64,000 nucleotides of DNA from Inia geoffrensis. Taxonomy: Eukaryota; Chordata; Mammalia; Artiodactyla; Iniidae. Location of the stretch: positions 179,247,945 to 179,311,944 of the forward strand of contig CM070902.1 in NCBI GenBank assembly GCA_036417435.1, given 5' to 3'. The notes beneath the pieces were generated by a model. That model saw only the letters and a program-made list of their open reading frames with translations. It did not search any database and was not told where the DNA came from. The translations under genes and the position numbers were made by a program. Shown piece by piece: positions 1-10,199 of this stretch. Numbering within the stretch: the stretch's first letter is position 1; each line of letters starts with the position of its first letter.

Positions 1-1589
1 TGCATGTCTTAGATGGTACCCTCACATCAAAGCCAATAAGAAAGTCACACAGGTAGGCGCCAGATTCTTTACATTGGAACATCAAAGCGTTAAGTCGCTG
101 TGGCTGGGGATACACTAGTTTCCAACCTGAGCCCTGGAAACCACATCCCACATTACCCCCTGGGACAAGTTTAGTTCCAATTTCGGATCTAACTTAGTAG
201 CTATGTGACTTTGGGCTTAACATGTCAAAGAATCCATTTGCTCATAGGATTGGTGCAAGATTTTGATTAAATGTTTGTGAAGCATTTTTTCTTCATGTCA
301 GACACATATTGGGGTCTCATTGGGGGCACATTCCTTTTTCCTTTTCTTCGTTCCTTTGCCCTCTTTAAAATATGAGTACTTCTGGAAAGCATAGAGCATT
401 AAACAAATTTTAATAAGATTTTGAATTCTCATATATATGACCTCTCAACAGTGAGGGGAGCTAAGAGTGTAAGGGCCTTAGTTCCCTAAGTGGTGGGGGG
501 GAGGAGACAGAGAGAGAGAGAGACAAAGGGATGAAGAATTGAGCAGCAGAAAGGGAGGGTAAGCAGACTGAGGAATGCCTCAATTTAGGCTGTAATGTAT
601 CTGGATGTACCTCCTCTTCTCAGGCTAATTTAAAAGTGAAGATCGTGCTTTGAGACCTCATGAAATCTTTGTTTTCTCTTATAAAAACAGGGATTAATGA
701 TTACTCTGAAAACCTGAGATTAGAGCCTGTATCCCACCTAAAATATTCCAATTCAATATAAATATGTAACCATATTTGTTGATTATAATAATAATAATAG
801 TAACTGATTTTTCCTCAACCCAATAAAGAGTACTAGAGTTGTACTGTTTGTCTACCCAAATGTGTGCCTTTTTTCTCTCCTCCACAGAAATAGAATTAAA
901 GCTGCTCACAATAGTTCGAAGTTAGGAGGAACCACATAACTAAGTTCTCACCGATAAAATGTGACCAAAAGTCATATGTTCCACTTTCTAGTAGGATATT
1001 GACACATTGGTTGGCAATGTGGCACCTTCTGAGAGATCTAATCTGATCTTTGTCACACAGAAGTCTAGATCTAGGAAAGTCACTCAACGCACATTTAAAG
1101 AGATATGAACACGTTGAAGGGGATGTAGAAAAATAGATCTTTAAGAGAAATATGGACTTTCCTAGACTGAAAAGTGAAAAAATCATTGTCAAGCAATGAC
1201 CATTGTCAGGTTACATTGATTCTGGTGATGAAATGGAGGATCAGAGTCCTCTAAGTTCCAGAAATAACTAAAAGGGAGAAAATTAATTCAAAGTAAAGCA
1301 AAAATGATTAAGATTAGAAACAACATCATCATTCTTATCATTGACCACTTGTTATGTCAGAGTCTGTTGAAGCAGGTCTTAAACACAAATAGAAACAGGA
1401 GACATAGTCCATGAGCTAAAATATGCCTCCGTAAGCAAGGTCTCATTGCTTGCCTGTTAGTGGTTTCATAGCAAACAATCCTGCATTAGGTGAGGAGGTC
1501 AATACAGAGCAGCGCACATCTCTTTCAATTCTAGTATATTTGTCCTTTTTCTCTCTCACACACATACACATAACCTACAACTTGAAAGC
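1..1589. other. Unassigned AT-rich DNA
   Basis: No gene, RNA or repeat family was recognised here. Short open frames on the minus strand have no recognisable domain or codon pattern. The only local structure is a purine-rich GA run near 490-525. Confidence 0.5.
484..528. repeat. GA-rich low-complexity run
   Basis: A G-run is followed by repeated GA dinucleotides, making a short purine-only stretch. This is ordinary simple sequence with no sign of function. Confidence 0.7.
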
Positions 1590-1750
1590 CGAGGTTCTCA
1601 AACCTGATTTGTATGGGAATCAGTAGGAAAGTTGCTAAAAATGCTAATCTTTTAGCCCCACCCCCAGAGATTCTGATTCAAACTTGGGGTTGGCAGGGGT
1701 GTTGGAGAACGAATTTTCAATAAGCAACAGGAAATAACAAATTCTAGCCT
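1590..1750 (+). mobile_element. MER5-like hAT-Charlie relic
   Basis: The segment starts with 'gaggttctcaaacctg', passes through 'agccccacccccagagattctgattca' and ends with a degenerate inverted tail. This is the layout of the short non-autonomous MER5 hAT elements found across placental mammals. It has no coding capacity. The family call is from remembered consensus and the ends are approximate. Confidence 0.65.
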
Positions 1751-2169
1751 GGAGACGGGAAGAAAACATTTAGCATCTCTACTATAGAGATCATTACCTA
1801 AAAGTGTTTATGAAGGGTCCATCTGCTTACTATTCCGTCTAGTTTTGCACCAACGTTTTGAATTTGATGTGAAAAATATGGCATATATATATCTGTGGAT
1901 ATATAGAACCCTTTTAAAACAAAAGTTAACCTCTTTCCCCAAACACTTTGGGAAAGAGTACTTTTGGAAATAGTTTTTCTAATGATTTTCTGTAGCACAA
2001 TAAAGTTTTTTCTTACTAGAAAGAAATTGGGATATTCTGGGCTTGAATCTTCAATAATTTGAAGGGCTGATATGCTTAATTCTAATTGATTTAGGGCACT
2101 CATGTTCCCCGGTTGGGATGAAGCGCATAGATTTTATTTAAAATCACAGACCAGCACAGCTGCCTTAGA

Positions 2170-2512
2170 TGGGGTCACCGTCACCCCTACTTCTCTCTCC
2201 CTGACAGACTCAGCGGCTGCCCATGCCCTTTCTCACCTCAGTGTCCTGTTCACGCTGCTGCCACTACCTCAGCCATCTCTCCCGTATTTCCGTGCTTTTA
2301 TTTATCTTACCTGTTTTTCAAGACTCAACCTGGTTGATTTCATCAAATGTTTGCCTCTTTAACAAAATCCTGCACTTTCTATCATAATGATCATCCTTTT
2401 CATATTATCCTTCACCAGTAATTTGAGAGTTCCTCAAAGGCAGGGACTGTGTAATGTTAACTTTTGTGACCCCAATATTTAGCTTAGTAGATGATCAGCA
2501 CTTATTAAATGA
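2170..2512 (+). mobile_element. L2 LINE 3' end relic
   Basis: Eroded L2 3' sequence is visible: 'tcaagactcaacctggttgattt', then 'ttcctcaaaggcagggactgtgt', ending in 'agcacttattaaatgaatga'. The last part is the usual L2 terminus, so the element reads on the plus strand. It faces the minus-strand L2 that begins about 30 bp downstream. The 5' limit is uncertain. Confidence 0.65.
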
Positions 2513-2751
2513 ATGAGCCGGAAGGGAACAGTGATGTTATTTAAACATTACAGCGTATCCTCCAACTATCCTTCCATTCATTCACTTTACACTTATTTAC
2601 TAAGCAACTTTGGGTGTGCCAGATAGTCTATATTCTAACCACTGGTGCTGGTCTAACAATAAATAAAACAAACAAAAATACCTAGCTCCCTGGAATCCAC
2701 TTTCTAGTGGAAAGAGACAAGCAATAAACAAATCAACAAGTAAAATATATA

Positions 2752-2975
2752 GAGTTGATCTTGAACAGCACAGAGGTGCAGGCCCTACCCTACCCCGGCA
2801 CTTATTAAATGGAAAATCCTCCCACTGGTCCTCCATATCTGCAGCTCATGCACGCACCTGGGGATTCAACCACCATGTATCACATGGTACTATAGCATTG
2901 TAATATTTATTGAAAAATAACCAACATATAAGTGGACCCATGCAATTGTAGCCTGTGTTGTTCCAGGGTCCACTG
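2752..2975. mobile_element. Tigger/MER2-like non-autonomous DNA transposon
   Basis: The 224-bp element has inverted ends: 'agttgatcttgaacagcac' at the left, and at the right the complement of 'agtggaccctggaacaacac'. TA dinucleotides flank it at 2750-2751 and 2976-2977, as expected for pogo/Tigger-type transposition. Internal text such as 'aatatttattgaaaaataa' fits MER2-like relatives. The L2 sequence resumes on both sides. No transposase frame remains. Confidence 0.7.
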
Positions 2976-3106
2976 TAATATCTTAGATGAGAAATAAAGC
3001 AAGGAAGAGGGATGGAAAGTTTAGAGACAATATCAGCGATAGCCTCACCAAAAGAGCTACATCTGAGTAGAAAATGGAAGGAAATAATCAGGGAATCTAT
3101 TTACAT

Positions 3107-3436
3107 AAAAAGTTCTAGGGGCTTCCCTGGTGGCACAGTGGTTAAGAATCCACCTGCCAATACAGGGTACACGGGTTCGAGCCCTGGTCCAGGAAGATCC
3201 CATATGCCGCGGCGCAACTAAGCCCATGCACCACAACTACTGAACCTACGCTCTAGAGCTCACAGGCCACAACTACTGAGCCCACGTGCCACAACTACTG
3301 AAGCCCACATGCCTAAAGCCCATGCTCTGCAACAGGAGAAGCCATCGCAATGAGAAGCCTGTGCGCCGCAACAAAGACCCAACACGGCCAAAAATAAATA
3401 AGTTAAAAATAAATAAATTTTTAAAAAATTTCTAGG
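3107..3436 (+). mobile_element. CHR SINE, long form, with target-site duplication
   Basis: The tRNA-related head starts at 3120. An A box like TGGCACAGTGG lies at 3131-3141 and a B box GGTTCGAGCCC at 3174-3184, the RNA polymerase III promoter parts of tRNA-derived SINEs. The body ends in 'cccaacacggcc' followed by an A/T-rich tail. Near-identical 13-bp duplications flank it, aaaaagttctagg (3107-3119) and aaaaatttctagg (3424-3436), with one mismatch. Compared with the copy at 7421, about 50 bp is missing between two 'gcaacgaag'-like repeats near the 3' end. It sits inside the minus-strand L2. Confidence 0.9.
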
Positions 3437-4360
3437 CATGTGGAAAAGCAAGTGCAAAGGCCCACGTCAAGAGTGACACTCTTTATTTTGATGGTCAGCA
3501 AGAAGCCTGGTGACCGGGCCAGAGTTAGCAAGAAGGAAAGTTACAGAAGATGACCTCAGAGGTCGTTTTCAGAAATCTGTGAGGTTTTAAGTTTTGTTCT
3601 CAATGAGACGAGAAGCTCTCAAAGGGTTTTGAGCGGGAGTAACACAAGCTGACTTGTTACCATCTTGTCTTCTGCATCGAGGAAAGATCAAAGGGAGAAA
3701 CGCCATGGAGCAAAGCAGGCCAATAGAAACGATTGCAAATATCCAAGAAAAAGAATGATGGCTGATGGTAGAATAGCTATGGTAGGACCACATGCTGGAT
3801 GCACTTTAACTTGCTTCTGAACTGAGCAGAGGGAGTGAGGGAAAGACAGAAAGAGGGATTCCGTTTTGTACCGAGCAACTCGAAAAATGGTGTTAACATT
3901 TACTGAGCTGGAGAAGGCACAGGGGCAACCAACTTTAGGGGGAGTTCAGTCTGGGATGTGTTGAGAATGGATGCCTAATAAATAGTCACCAGTCTCGACT
4001 GGCAGTATACATTTGGGGGTCATTGGCATATGAACATTACTCACGGACATGGGATCCACACTTAGGGAATGAGTTTGAATAGAATGAGAAGTCTAAGGAC
4101 TCAGCCCTGTGAGCAGACCAACACTGGTAGATCCGGTCAATAAGGAGACAGCAGCCAACGTGACCGGAGAGGCAGGAAGTGACCCGGACAGTGTGAGGTC
4201 CTAAACAGAAGGACAGGGAATCCACTATGTCCAGAGATGCTGATCAGTGCAAGGAGGTCTGAGGACTGTATGAGCAGTGAGCAGTAATTGAAGACCTAGA
4301 CATGACCAGGTATCATAGAAAAGCAAGGATGAAAAACGTGAGTAAAGAAAATTCCAAAGA

Positions 4361-4450
4361 TATAGCTGATTCACTTTGTTATAAAGCAGAAAGTAACACA
4401 CCATTGTAAAGCAATTATTCTCCAATAAATACGTTAAAAAAAAAAAAAAG
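4361..4450 (+). mobile_element. Very short 5'-truncated L1 insertion
   Basis: Only the last ~75 bp of the L1 3' UTR are present ('tagctgattcactttgtt' through 'ctccaataaa'), plus an A-run. A perfect 14-bp duplication, gaaaattccaaaga, flanks it at 4347-4360 and 4451-4464. This proves a target-primed insertion rather than a relic of a longer copy. It lies inside the L2. Confidence 0.92.
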
Positions 4451-6100
4451 GAAAATTCCAAAGAAAACGGGTGGAGAGAGCTTGGAGCCAGCAGGTAGAC
4501 ATTACTCTGGGAAGATTTTGCTGTGGATGGAAGGAATGAAATAGGGTGGGAGTTAGCATACGTAATGAGTGAACACTTTTGTTTTTGTTTTGTTTTGATT
4601 TAACAAGGGAGAAAAGTAGCCTATATGTATGATGAGAAAGATGAAATATAGAAAAAAAAACTGATGGTGCATCAGAGCAAAGGAAGAACGGCTGCTACAG
4701 TGTCCTTAATAGCAAATGGTTGGGGTTTGATTCACAGATGGAGGTGTCGTCTTAAGTCAGAAGTGCAGACAGTACATTCACTGCAAAAGAGAGAAGGAAG
4801 AGCAAATACGCCCAGATGCAGTAAACGGGAATATGTAACAGAATGAGCCTGTGTACGGTCTCTGATTACATCTTGTTTCTCAGTGAAATGGAAATTAAAT
4901 TCATCAACGGAGAGTGAAAATGATGAAAGAGGCATTGAAAATTTCCGAAGAGAGACTATAAAATAGCTAAATAAGAGAGTTAGCTAATTAGCTAGGAGTG
5001 CATAAAGAGAAATATAGCATGGCAGTGGAACAGGGGTTCACAAAAGATTAGTGATCATAAATTTAATGTAAGGCCAGTTGGCATGGACGTGGTTTCCTCC
5101 AGCTGTTGGTCACCTGCGTAGATGGAAGTGCAGAATAGATGGAAAGTTGAATTTCACAGCTGTGAAGTGATTACAATGAAGTAAAAGATGGACAAAGTTG
5201 TGTGTGCATGCAAGTGAGTTCACACTTAACCCCGAGCATTCAACATTTTCTGGTGGAACAGAATAGAGAGCCCAGAAAAAAACCTGTACACCTACAGTCA
5301 ATTAATCTTCTATGAGGTAGGCAAGAATATACACTGGAGAAAACGTCTCTTCAGCAAGTGGTGTTGAGAAAGCTGGACAGCCTCATGTAAATCAATGAAA
5401 TTAGAACACTCCCTCACAATATATACAAAATAAACTCAAAATGGTTTAAAGACCTAAATACAAGACACGACACCATAAAACTCCTGGAAGAGAACATAGA
5501 CAAAACATTCTCTGACATGAATAGTAGTAATATTTTCCTAGATAAGTCTCCCAAGGCAAAAGAAATAAAAGGAAAAATAAACAAATGGGACCTAACCAAA
5601 CTTAAAAGATTCTGCACAGCAAAGGAAACCATCAACAAAACTAAGAGACAACCTATGGAATGGGAGAAAATATTTGCAAACAATATAACCAACAAGGGAT
5701 TAATTTCCAAAATATACAAACAGCTCATGCAGCTCAATATCAATACAACAAACAACCCAGTCAAAAAATAGGCAGAAGACCTCAATAGACATTTCTCCAA
5801 AGAAGACATACACATAGCCAACAGGCACATGAAAAGATGCTCAACATCACTAATTATTTGAGAAACAGAAATCAAAACTACAATGAGGTATCACCTCACA
5901 CCTCAGAATGACCATCATCAAAAAGTCTACAAATAACAAGTGCTGGAGAGGGTGTGGAGAAAAGGGAACCTTCCTACACTGGTGATGGGAATGTAAATTG
6001 GTGTAGCCACTGTGGAGAACAGTATGGAAGTTCCTTAAAAATACTAAAAATAGAGCTGGAAAAGATGAAAACTCTAATTTGAAAATATGCATGCACCCCA

Positions 6101-6185
6101 GTGTACACAGCAGCACTATTTACAATACCCAAGACATGGAAGCAACCTAAATATCCATCAACAGATGACTGGATAAAGAAGATGT

Positions 6186-6223
<38 letters not shown>

Positions 6224-6538
6224 TATTACCCAACCATAAAAAAGAATGAAATAATGCCATTTGTAGCAACATTGATGGACTTAGAGATTATCACACTAAG
6301 TGAAGTAAGTCAGACTGAGAAAGACAAGTATCATATGATATCACTTATACGTGGAATCTTAAAAAATAATACAAATGAATTTATTTACAAAACAGAAACA
6401 CACTCACAGACATGGAAAACAAACTTATGGTTACCAAAGGGGAAAGGCAGGGAGGGATGGATAAATGAGGAGTATGGGATTAACAGATACACATTAGTAT
6501 ACATAATAGTAGATAAACAACAAGGATTTACTGTATAA
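6101..6538 (+). pseudogene. L1 ORF2 C-terminal remnant
   Basis: This 145-codon open stretch encodes the worn C-terminal end of L1 ORF2p, with the usual tract around 'TWKQP...STDDWIKKMWH'. A (TA)n expansion inserts a repetitive I-Y run at about residues 31-40 where the family has a short Tyr-Thr-Met segment. Reverse transcriptase and endonuclease are absent, so no active protein can result. The ORF continues past the ORF2 stop into 3' UTR. Confidence 0.7.
6189..6220. repeat. (TA)n microsatellite inside L1
   Basis: About sixteen TA units replace the short 'tatatacaatgg' tract of the L1 body. It is probably unstable in length. Confidence 0.9.
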
Positions 6539-6707
6539 CAGAGGGAACAGTATTCATTATCTTATAATAACTGATAATGGAAATATATATATATATATAA
6601 AGCAGAATCCCTTTGCTGTGCACCTGAAACTAACACAATATTATAAATCAACTCTACTTAAATTTTAAAATGTATATGCAAATAAAATAAACTATTTTAA
6701 TGCCATT

Positions 6708-7050
6708 TAGCCCTTCCCTCCCCGCCATGTCCTCAAGTCCATTCTCTACGTCTACATCTTCATTCCTTCTCTGCCACTGCTGGCTGGGACGAATGCAGAG
6801 AGTAGCATGGACACATATACACTACCAAACGTAAAATAGCTAGCTAGTGGGAAGCAGCCGCATAGCACAGGGAGATCAGCTCGGTGCTTTGTGACCACCT
6901 AGAGGGGTGGGATAGGGAGGGTGGGTGGGAGACACAAGAGGGAGGAGATATGGGGATATAAGTATATGTACAGCTGATTCACTTTGTTATACAGCAGAAA
7001 CTAACACACCATTGTAAAGCAATTATACTCCAATAAAGATATTTTTTTAA
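6708..7050 (+). mobile_element. L1 3' end with 5' inversion (twin-priming structure)
   Basis: From about 6780 to 7040 the DNA is plus-strand L1 3' UTR ('gctgggacgaatgcagag' to 'ctccaataaagat'). The preceding ~70 bp (6708-6775) are the reverse complement of the 3' UTR segment that should lie immediately upstream, with 'gtcctcaagtccattctc' as the mirror of 'gagaatggacttgaggac'. This is the classic 5' inversion of L1 twin priming. Near-matching sequences aatgccattt (6698-6707) and aataccattt (7051-7060) are candidate duplications. The host is the tail of the older L1. Confidence 0.8.
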
Positions 7051-7058
7051 AATACCAT

Positions 7059-7060
<2 letters not shown>

Positions 7061-7090
<30 letters not shown>
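7061..7090 (+). repeat. Poly(A) tail, probably of the L1 starting at 5250
   Basis: An A-run of about 27 bases follows 'tgt' at 7061-7063. It lies beyond the inserted L1 and its duplication. The simplest reading is that it is the displaced tail of the older L1. Confidence 0.6.
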
Positions 7091-7094
<4 letters not shown>

Positions 7095-7406
7095 CCTTGT
7101 CAGGAAGAATTAATTTGCATTATGGTAAAGAGTAGTGCATTTTTAGAATCTATACTGTTCCCAAAGAGACTTGAACAACTTTTTAAAGTATTTACATGAA
7201 TAATAACTGTTACTGTGCCTCTAATTCATGGGAATGGTGATTATTCTATAATACTACTAAGGCAAGTTCTAAATCATGGTCTGTTATCTTAAATTATGGT
7301 CCAATTTGTTTCTGTACATTTACATAGCAGTACATTGATTATGAAATTATAAAATTGAGAATATGCCTTGAAAATTTTCTGTAATTTCAACACAGTTTCA
7401 CATTTT

Positions 7407-7791
7407 AAGAATTAAGTTAGGGCTTCCTTGGTGGTGCAGTGATTAAGAATCCGCCTGCCAATGCAGGGGACACAGGTTCGAGCCCTGGTCCGGGAAGATC
7501 CCACATGCTGCGGAGCAACTAAGCCCGTGTGCCACAACTGCTGAGCCTGCACTCTAGAGCCCACGAGCCACAATTACTGAGCCTGCAAGCCACAACTACT
7601 GAGCCCACACGCCTAGAGCCCGTGCTCTGCAACAAGAGAAGCCACCACAATGAGAAGCCTGTGCACCGCAACGAAGAGTAGCCCCTGCTCGCCACAACTA
7701 GAGAAAGCCTGCGCGTAGCAATGAAGACCCAATGCAGCCAAATATAAAATAAATAAGTAAATACATTTACATAAAAAAAGAATTAAGTTAG
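7407..7791 (+). mobile_element. CHR SINE, full-length long form, with 14-bp duplication
   Basis: The element runs from 7421 to 7777, with an A box like TGGTGCAGTGA at 7432-7442 and a B box GGTTCGAGCCC at 7475-7485. The long body contains 'acaactactgagcccacac' and both 'gcaacgaag'-type repeats, 50 bp apart (7668 and 7718). An A/T-rich tail follows. The perfect duplication aagaattaagttag lies at 7407-7420 and 7778-7791. Confidence 0.94.
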
Positions 7792-9009
7792 TATTTTAGC
7801 AATCTACAATTGTCTCAAAATACTCATTAAACCAGTCAGATGAATAAACTGTAGATTTTTGGATTCTGCTTTCAGACCTGTGACTAAACTGGATCCAACA
7901 GAGAAGTTACGGTATTCTCACCAAGGAAAAGAGACACCTGGGGTTTATTTGTTCACCCTTTTTTTTTCCCCAGGGGAAATAAATACTGGCATAAGCTGTC
8001 ACCTTCCATAAGACTCTTCTGAATTGGAACACATGAGCTATTCTTTGGAATTTCACAAAGAAAAATGAAAGTCAAAGCAGAAAAGAAAAGAAGATTTTTC
8101 CAAATGTTCTTGCAGAGTCCCTGCCGCTAGACAAAGAATTTTCATAGTATGTGTGAAGTTTATATTTATCCTGGGGATATTCTGTGTTGGATACAGAGTA
8201 AGAAAAAGCACATCAGTGAAAAATAGAAAAATAAAAACTGGTAGGAAACTCCCAGGAGGAATAGTAAGGGCTTTAAATTCTACCAAAATTAAGGCTTAGG
8301 ACTTTGGAGGTTTTTTTGAAAGATTTTAAAATCTGTAGCACAAGACCAACATAGCATAGAGGGTGAACAGCTTGTAACTACATCTCAAAAGTGTTAGGTA
8401 GAAAAAAGAAAGCTAGGTTACCATTTATTATAGATCTGAGCTGGAGACATATTTGTAGTTGAGAAAAGCTACAATTCTTTCATGTGAAAATGACAAAAGG
8501 ATATAACAGCCTAAGGATTTAATTGTAAAGGTCAAGAATATATATAATCAAAGGATTATGACAGGCAGAGACAGGCTGCCATTAAAGTATCTACATAATC
8601 AAACAGCTTTGGTTAATGTCTGATCACTACTGGTCTTGGAAATTATTAGAAATGATGCTTAGGAATGTAAGCAAGAGATGTATGAATGTATAACTAAAAA
8701 AAATTTGTTGGAAATCAAATTGTCCTGTGGACTTTTATGAATATGTCAGAGATAATTATCTGGTCCCTATCATTTTGTTTTATGAATTTCTGTTTATTAG
8801 ACATAATAATTACTGCTACCAATAATTAACTAAGTTAATAATTACAATGAATTAGTAAACTAAATTCATTACTTATAATACTTAGAGGAGAACCACTTCT
8901 TTTTAAGATACTCATTTGTAAATGTGCTCAAAATGTACAGAAATATTTTTGAAATAAAAAATATTCAAAAGCAATAATCTCCCCAATCCATTTCAGCTAA
9001 ATAAAACGA
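7792..9009. other. Unassigned AT-rich DNA
   Basis: No repeat, exon or RNA gene was recognised. Short ORFs here are not supported by composition or domains. Confidence 0.5.
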
Positions 9010-9240
9010 TTCCTTTTTTGAACTCTCATGACAATTTATCTTTATCTCCCTTATGGCCCTTAACATTATCTTACTGAATTATATATTTTACTAATTTTCA
9101 TTTTTTCAACCACACCGTGTGAACTAATTTAAGGCAGAGACCGTGTATTTTTCATCATTTCTCCCATATTAGCAGATATCTCAAAGATGGGTAATGTTTA
9201 AAAAAACACTTAAGTGACTGAATACCCTCTAATTTATTTG
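9010..9240 (+). mobile_element. Possible L2 3' end relic
   Basis: The text 'aatttaaggcagagaccgtgt' followed by '...acacttaagtgactgaat' resembles the L2 terminus, but divergence is high. It could be chance similarity. Confidence 0.35.
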
Positions 9241-10199
9241 ATCTGAAGATATAAATTTCATATATCGGCCCGCTTGTGGACATTTATGAAAAAACAAAAT
9301 ATATTACAAAAACATATTACCCAAATTTAGCCTTTTTATAGAAAAGCCACTCGCCACCTGTTCTTACTTCCAGGAAAGGTGGCAAAAAATTATGAAATAT
9401 GATATAGAGATAATCCTTCAGAGGAATCCAAAGAAATTTATCTCGGCAGATTGAGGAAGTATAATTCAATTAGAAGAAAATTAATATCATAAAAGTCATA
9501 AATGTTAAGTTGATAAATGTATATCTTCTTTGACGTCAATGGCTTTCCGTATTTATAGAAACAATATTCAGGATTTATACTATATAATTTTTAATCATGT
9601 AAGATAAAATCGCTTCTAAATATCAGTGACATGTTGACTTATAGATACAAAATAAGTATCTTGTTTTGACGGCTCAGGATCCAAACCTGAAAGGCTTTCT
9701 GTCATTAGGCAAATCCTTATCTGGCATTTCTTGAAACTACAAACTGAATCACAGCATTTAATGGATGGCCCTTCTCCAATTATGAATACTTCTGAATTCA
9801 GTAGGGACATTGGGTAAATTACAGAAACAAATTAAAGCATTTATTCCCACAGTCTCTGTCACAGTTTTATAAAATGATATCAAAATGGGGACTGGATGCT
9901 TTAAAATTTTAGTAGTATTGAACCACATCTGGTTCTCCCTAACTGGTGTGTGTTTCGTGGTGGGAATTATAGTAGCAAAAGGAAACATCCATAAAATATC
10001 CTGTGCAGCCCCATGTCCATCCTGACTCTCAGGAGCCCACACCTGTTCCTTGGACCCGGCCAGTGCAGCAAGGCCCATTTTCTGCAGCTGTGAGCCCCTG
10101 AGGGGTGAAGATGGGCTGACCTGGGCTGCCTGACCCTGCCGGCCAGCCCTCCCCATACAAACACCCCATGCAGGCAGCAAGCACCCCTGCAGCTGTGCC
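9241..10199. other. Unassigned DNA with rising GC content
   Basis: The sequence changes from AT-rich to GC-rich between about 9.95 and 10.2 kb. A 256-codon minus-strand ORF (9758-10528) covers part of it but has low-complexity Ser/Pro composition, no recognisable domain and overlapping competing frames. It is not called as a gene. Confidence 0.4.

Larger units (their letters stand above)
2540..5085 (-). mobile_element. L2 LINE relic, ORF2 end plus 3' UTR, interrupted three times
   Basis: Read on the minus strand this is a long eroded L2. Its 3' terminus is near 2545-2740, and reverse-transcriptase-derived sequence extends to about 5.08 kb. Landmarks include the L2 motif complementary to 'aaggactcagccctg' (4097-4111), next to where the family encodes GVPQGSVLGP. 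The catalytic Y-A-D-D position at 4019-4030 (minus strand) now reads Y-A-N-D. The relic is split by a Tigger-like element (2752-2975), a CHR SINE (from 3120) and a 90-bp L1 end (from 4361), so it is older than all three. There is no open frame. The 5' boundary is approximate. Confidence 0.7.
5250..6707 (+). mobile_element. 5'-truncated L1, ORF2 C-terminal part and 3' UTR
   Basis: The sequence matches the end of cetartiodactyl L1 ORF2 followed by the 3' UTR. Landmarks are 'ggaacagaatagagagcccag' at the start, 'ggaagcaacctaaatatccatc' near 6139, a (TA)n run at 6189-6220, and 'gcacctgaaactaacacaa' near 6620. The frame is broken: open pieces such as 5517-5771 and 6101-6538 are separated by stops. 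The copy continues past its usual end into about 40 bp of extra sequence. Its A-tail appears to resume at 7061-7090, beyond an inserted younger L1. The 5' end is set by loss of similarity and no clear duplication was found. Confidence 0.85.

Noticed and set aside
5414..5875. 153-codon minus-strand ORF with hydrophobic segments
   Set aside because: It is the antisense shadow of L1 ORF2. A-rich sense codons read backwards give Phe/Leu/Ser-rich, membrane-like peptides. Similar shadows occur at 21433-21896 and 62418-62816.
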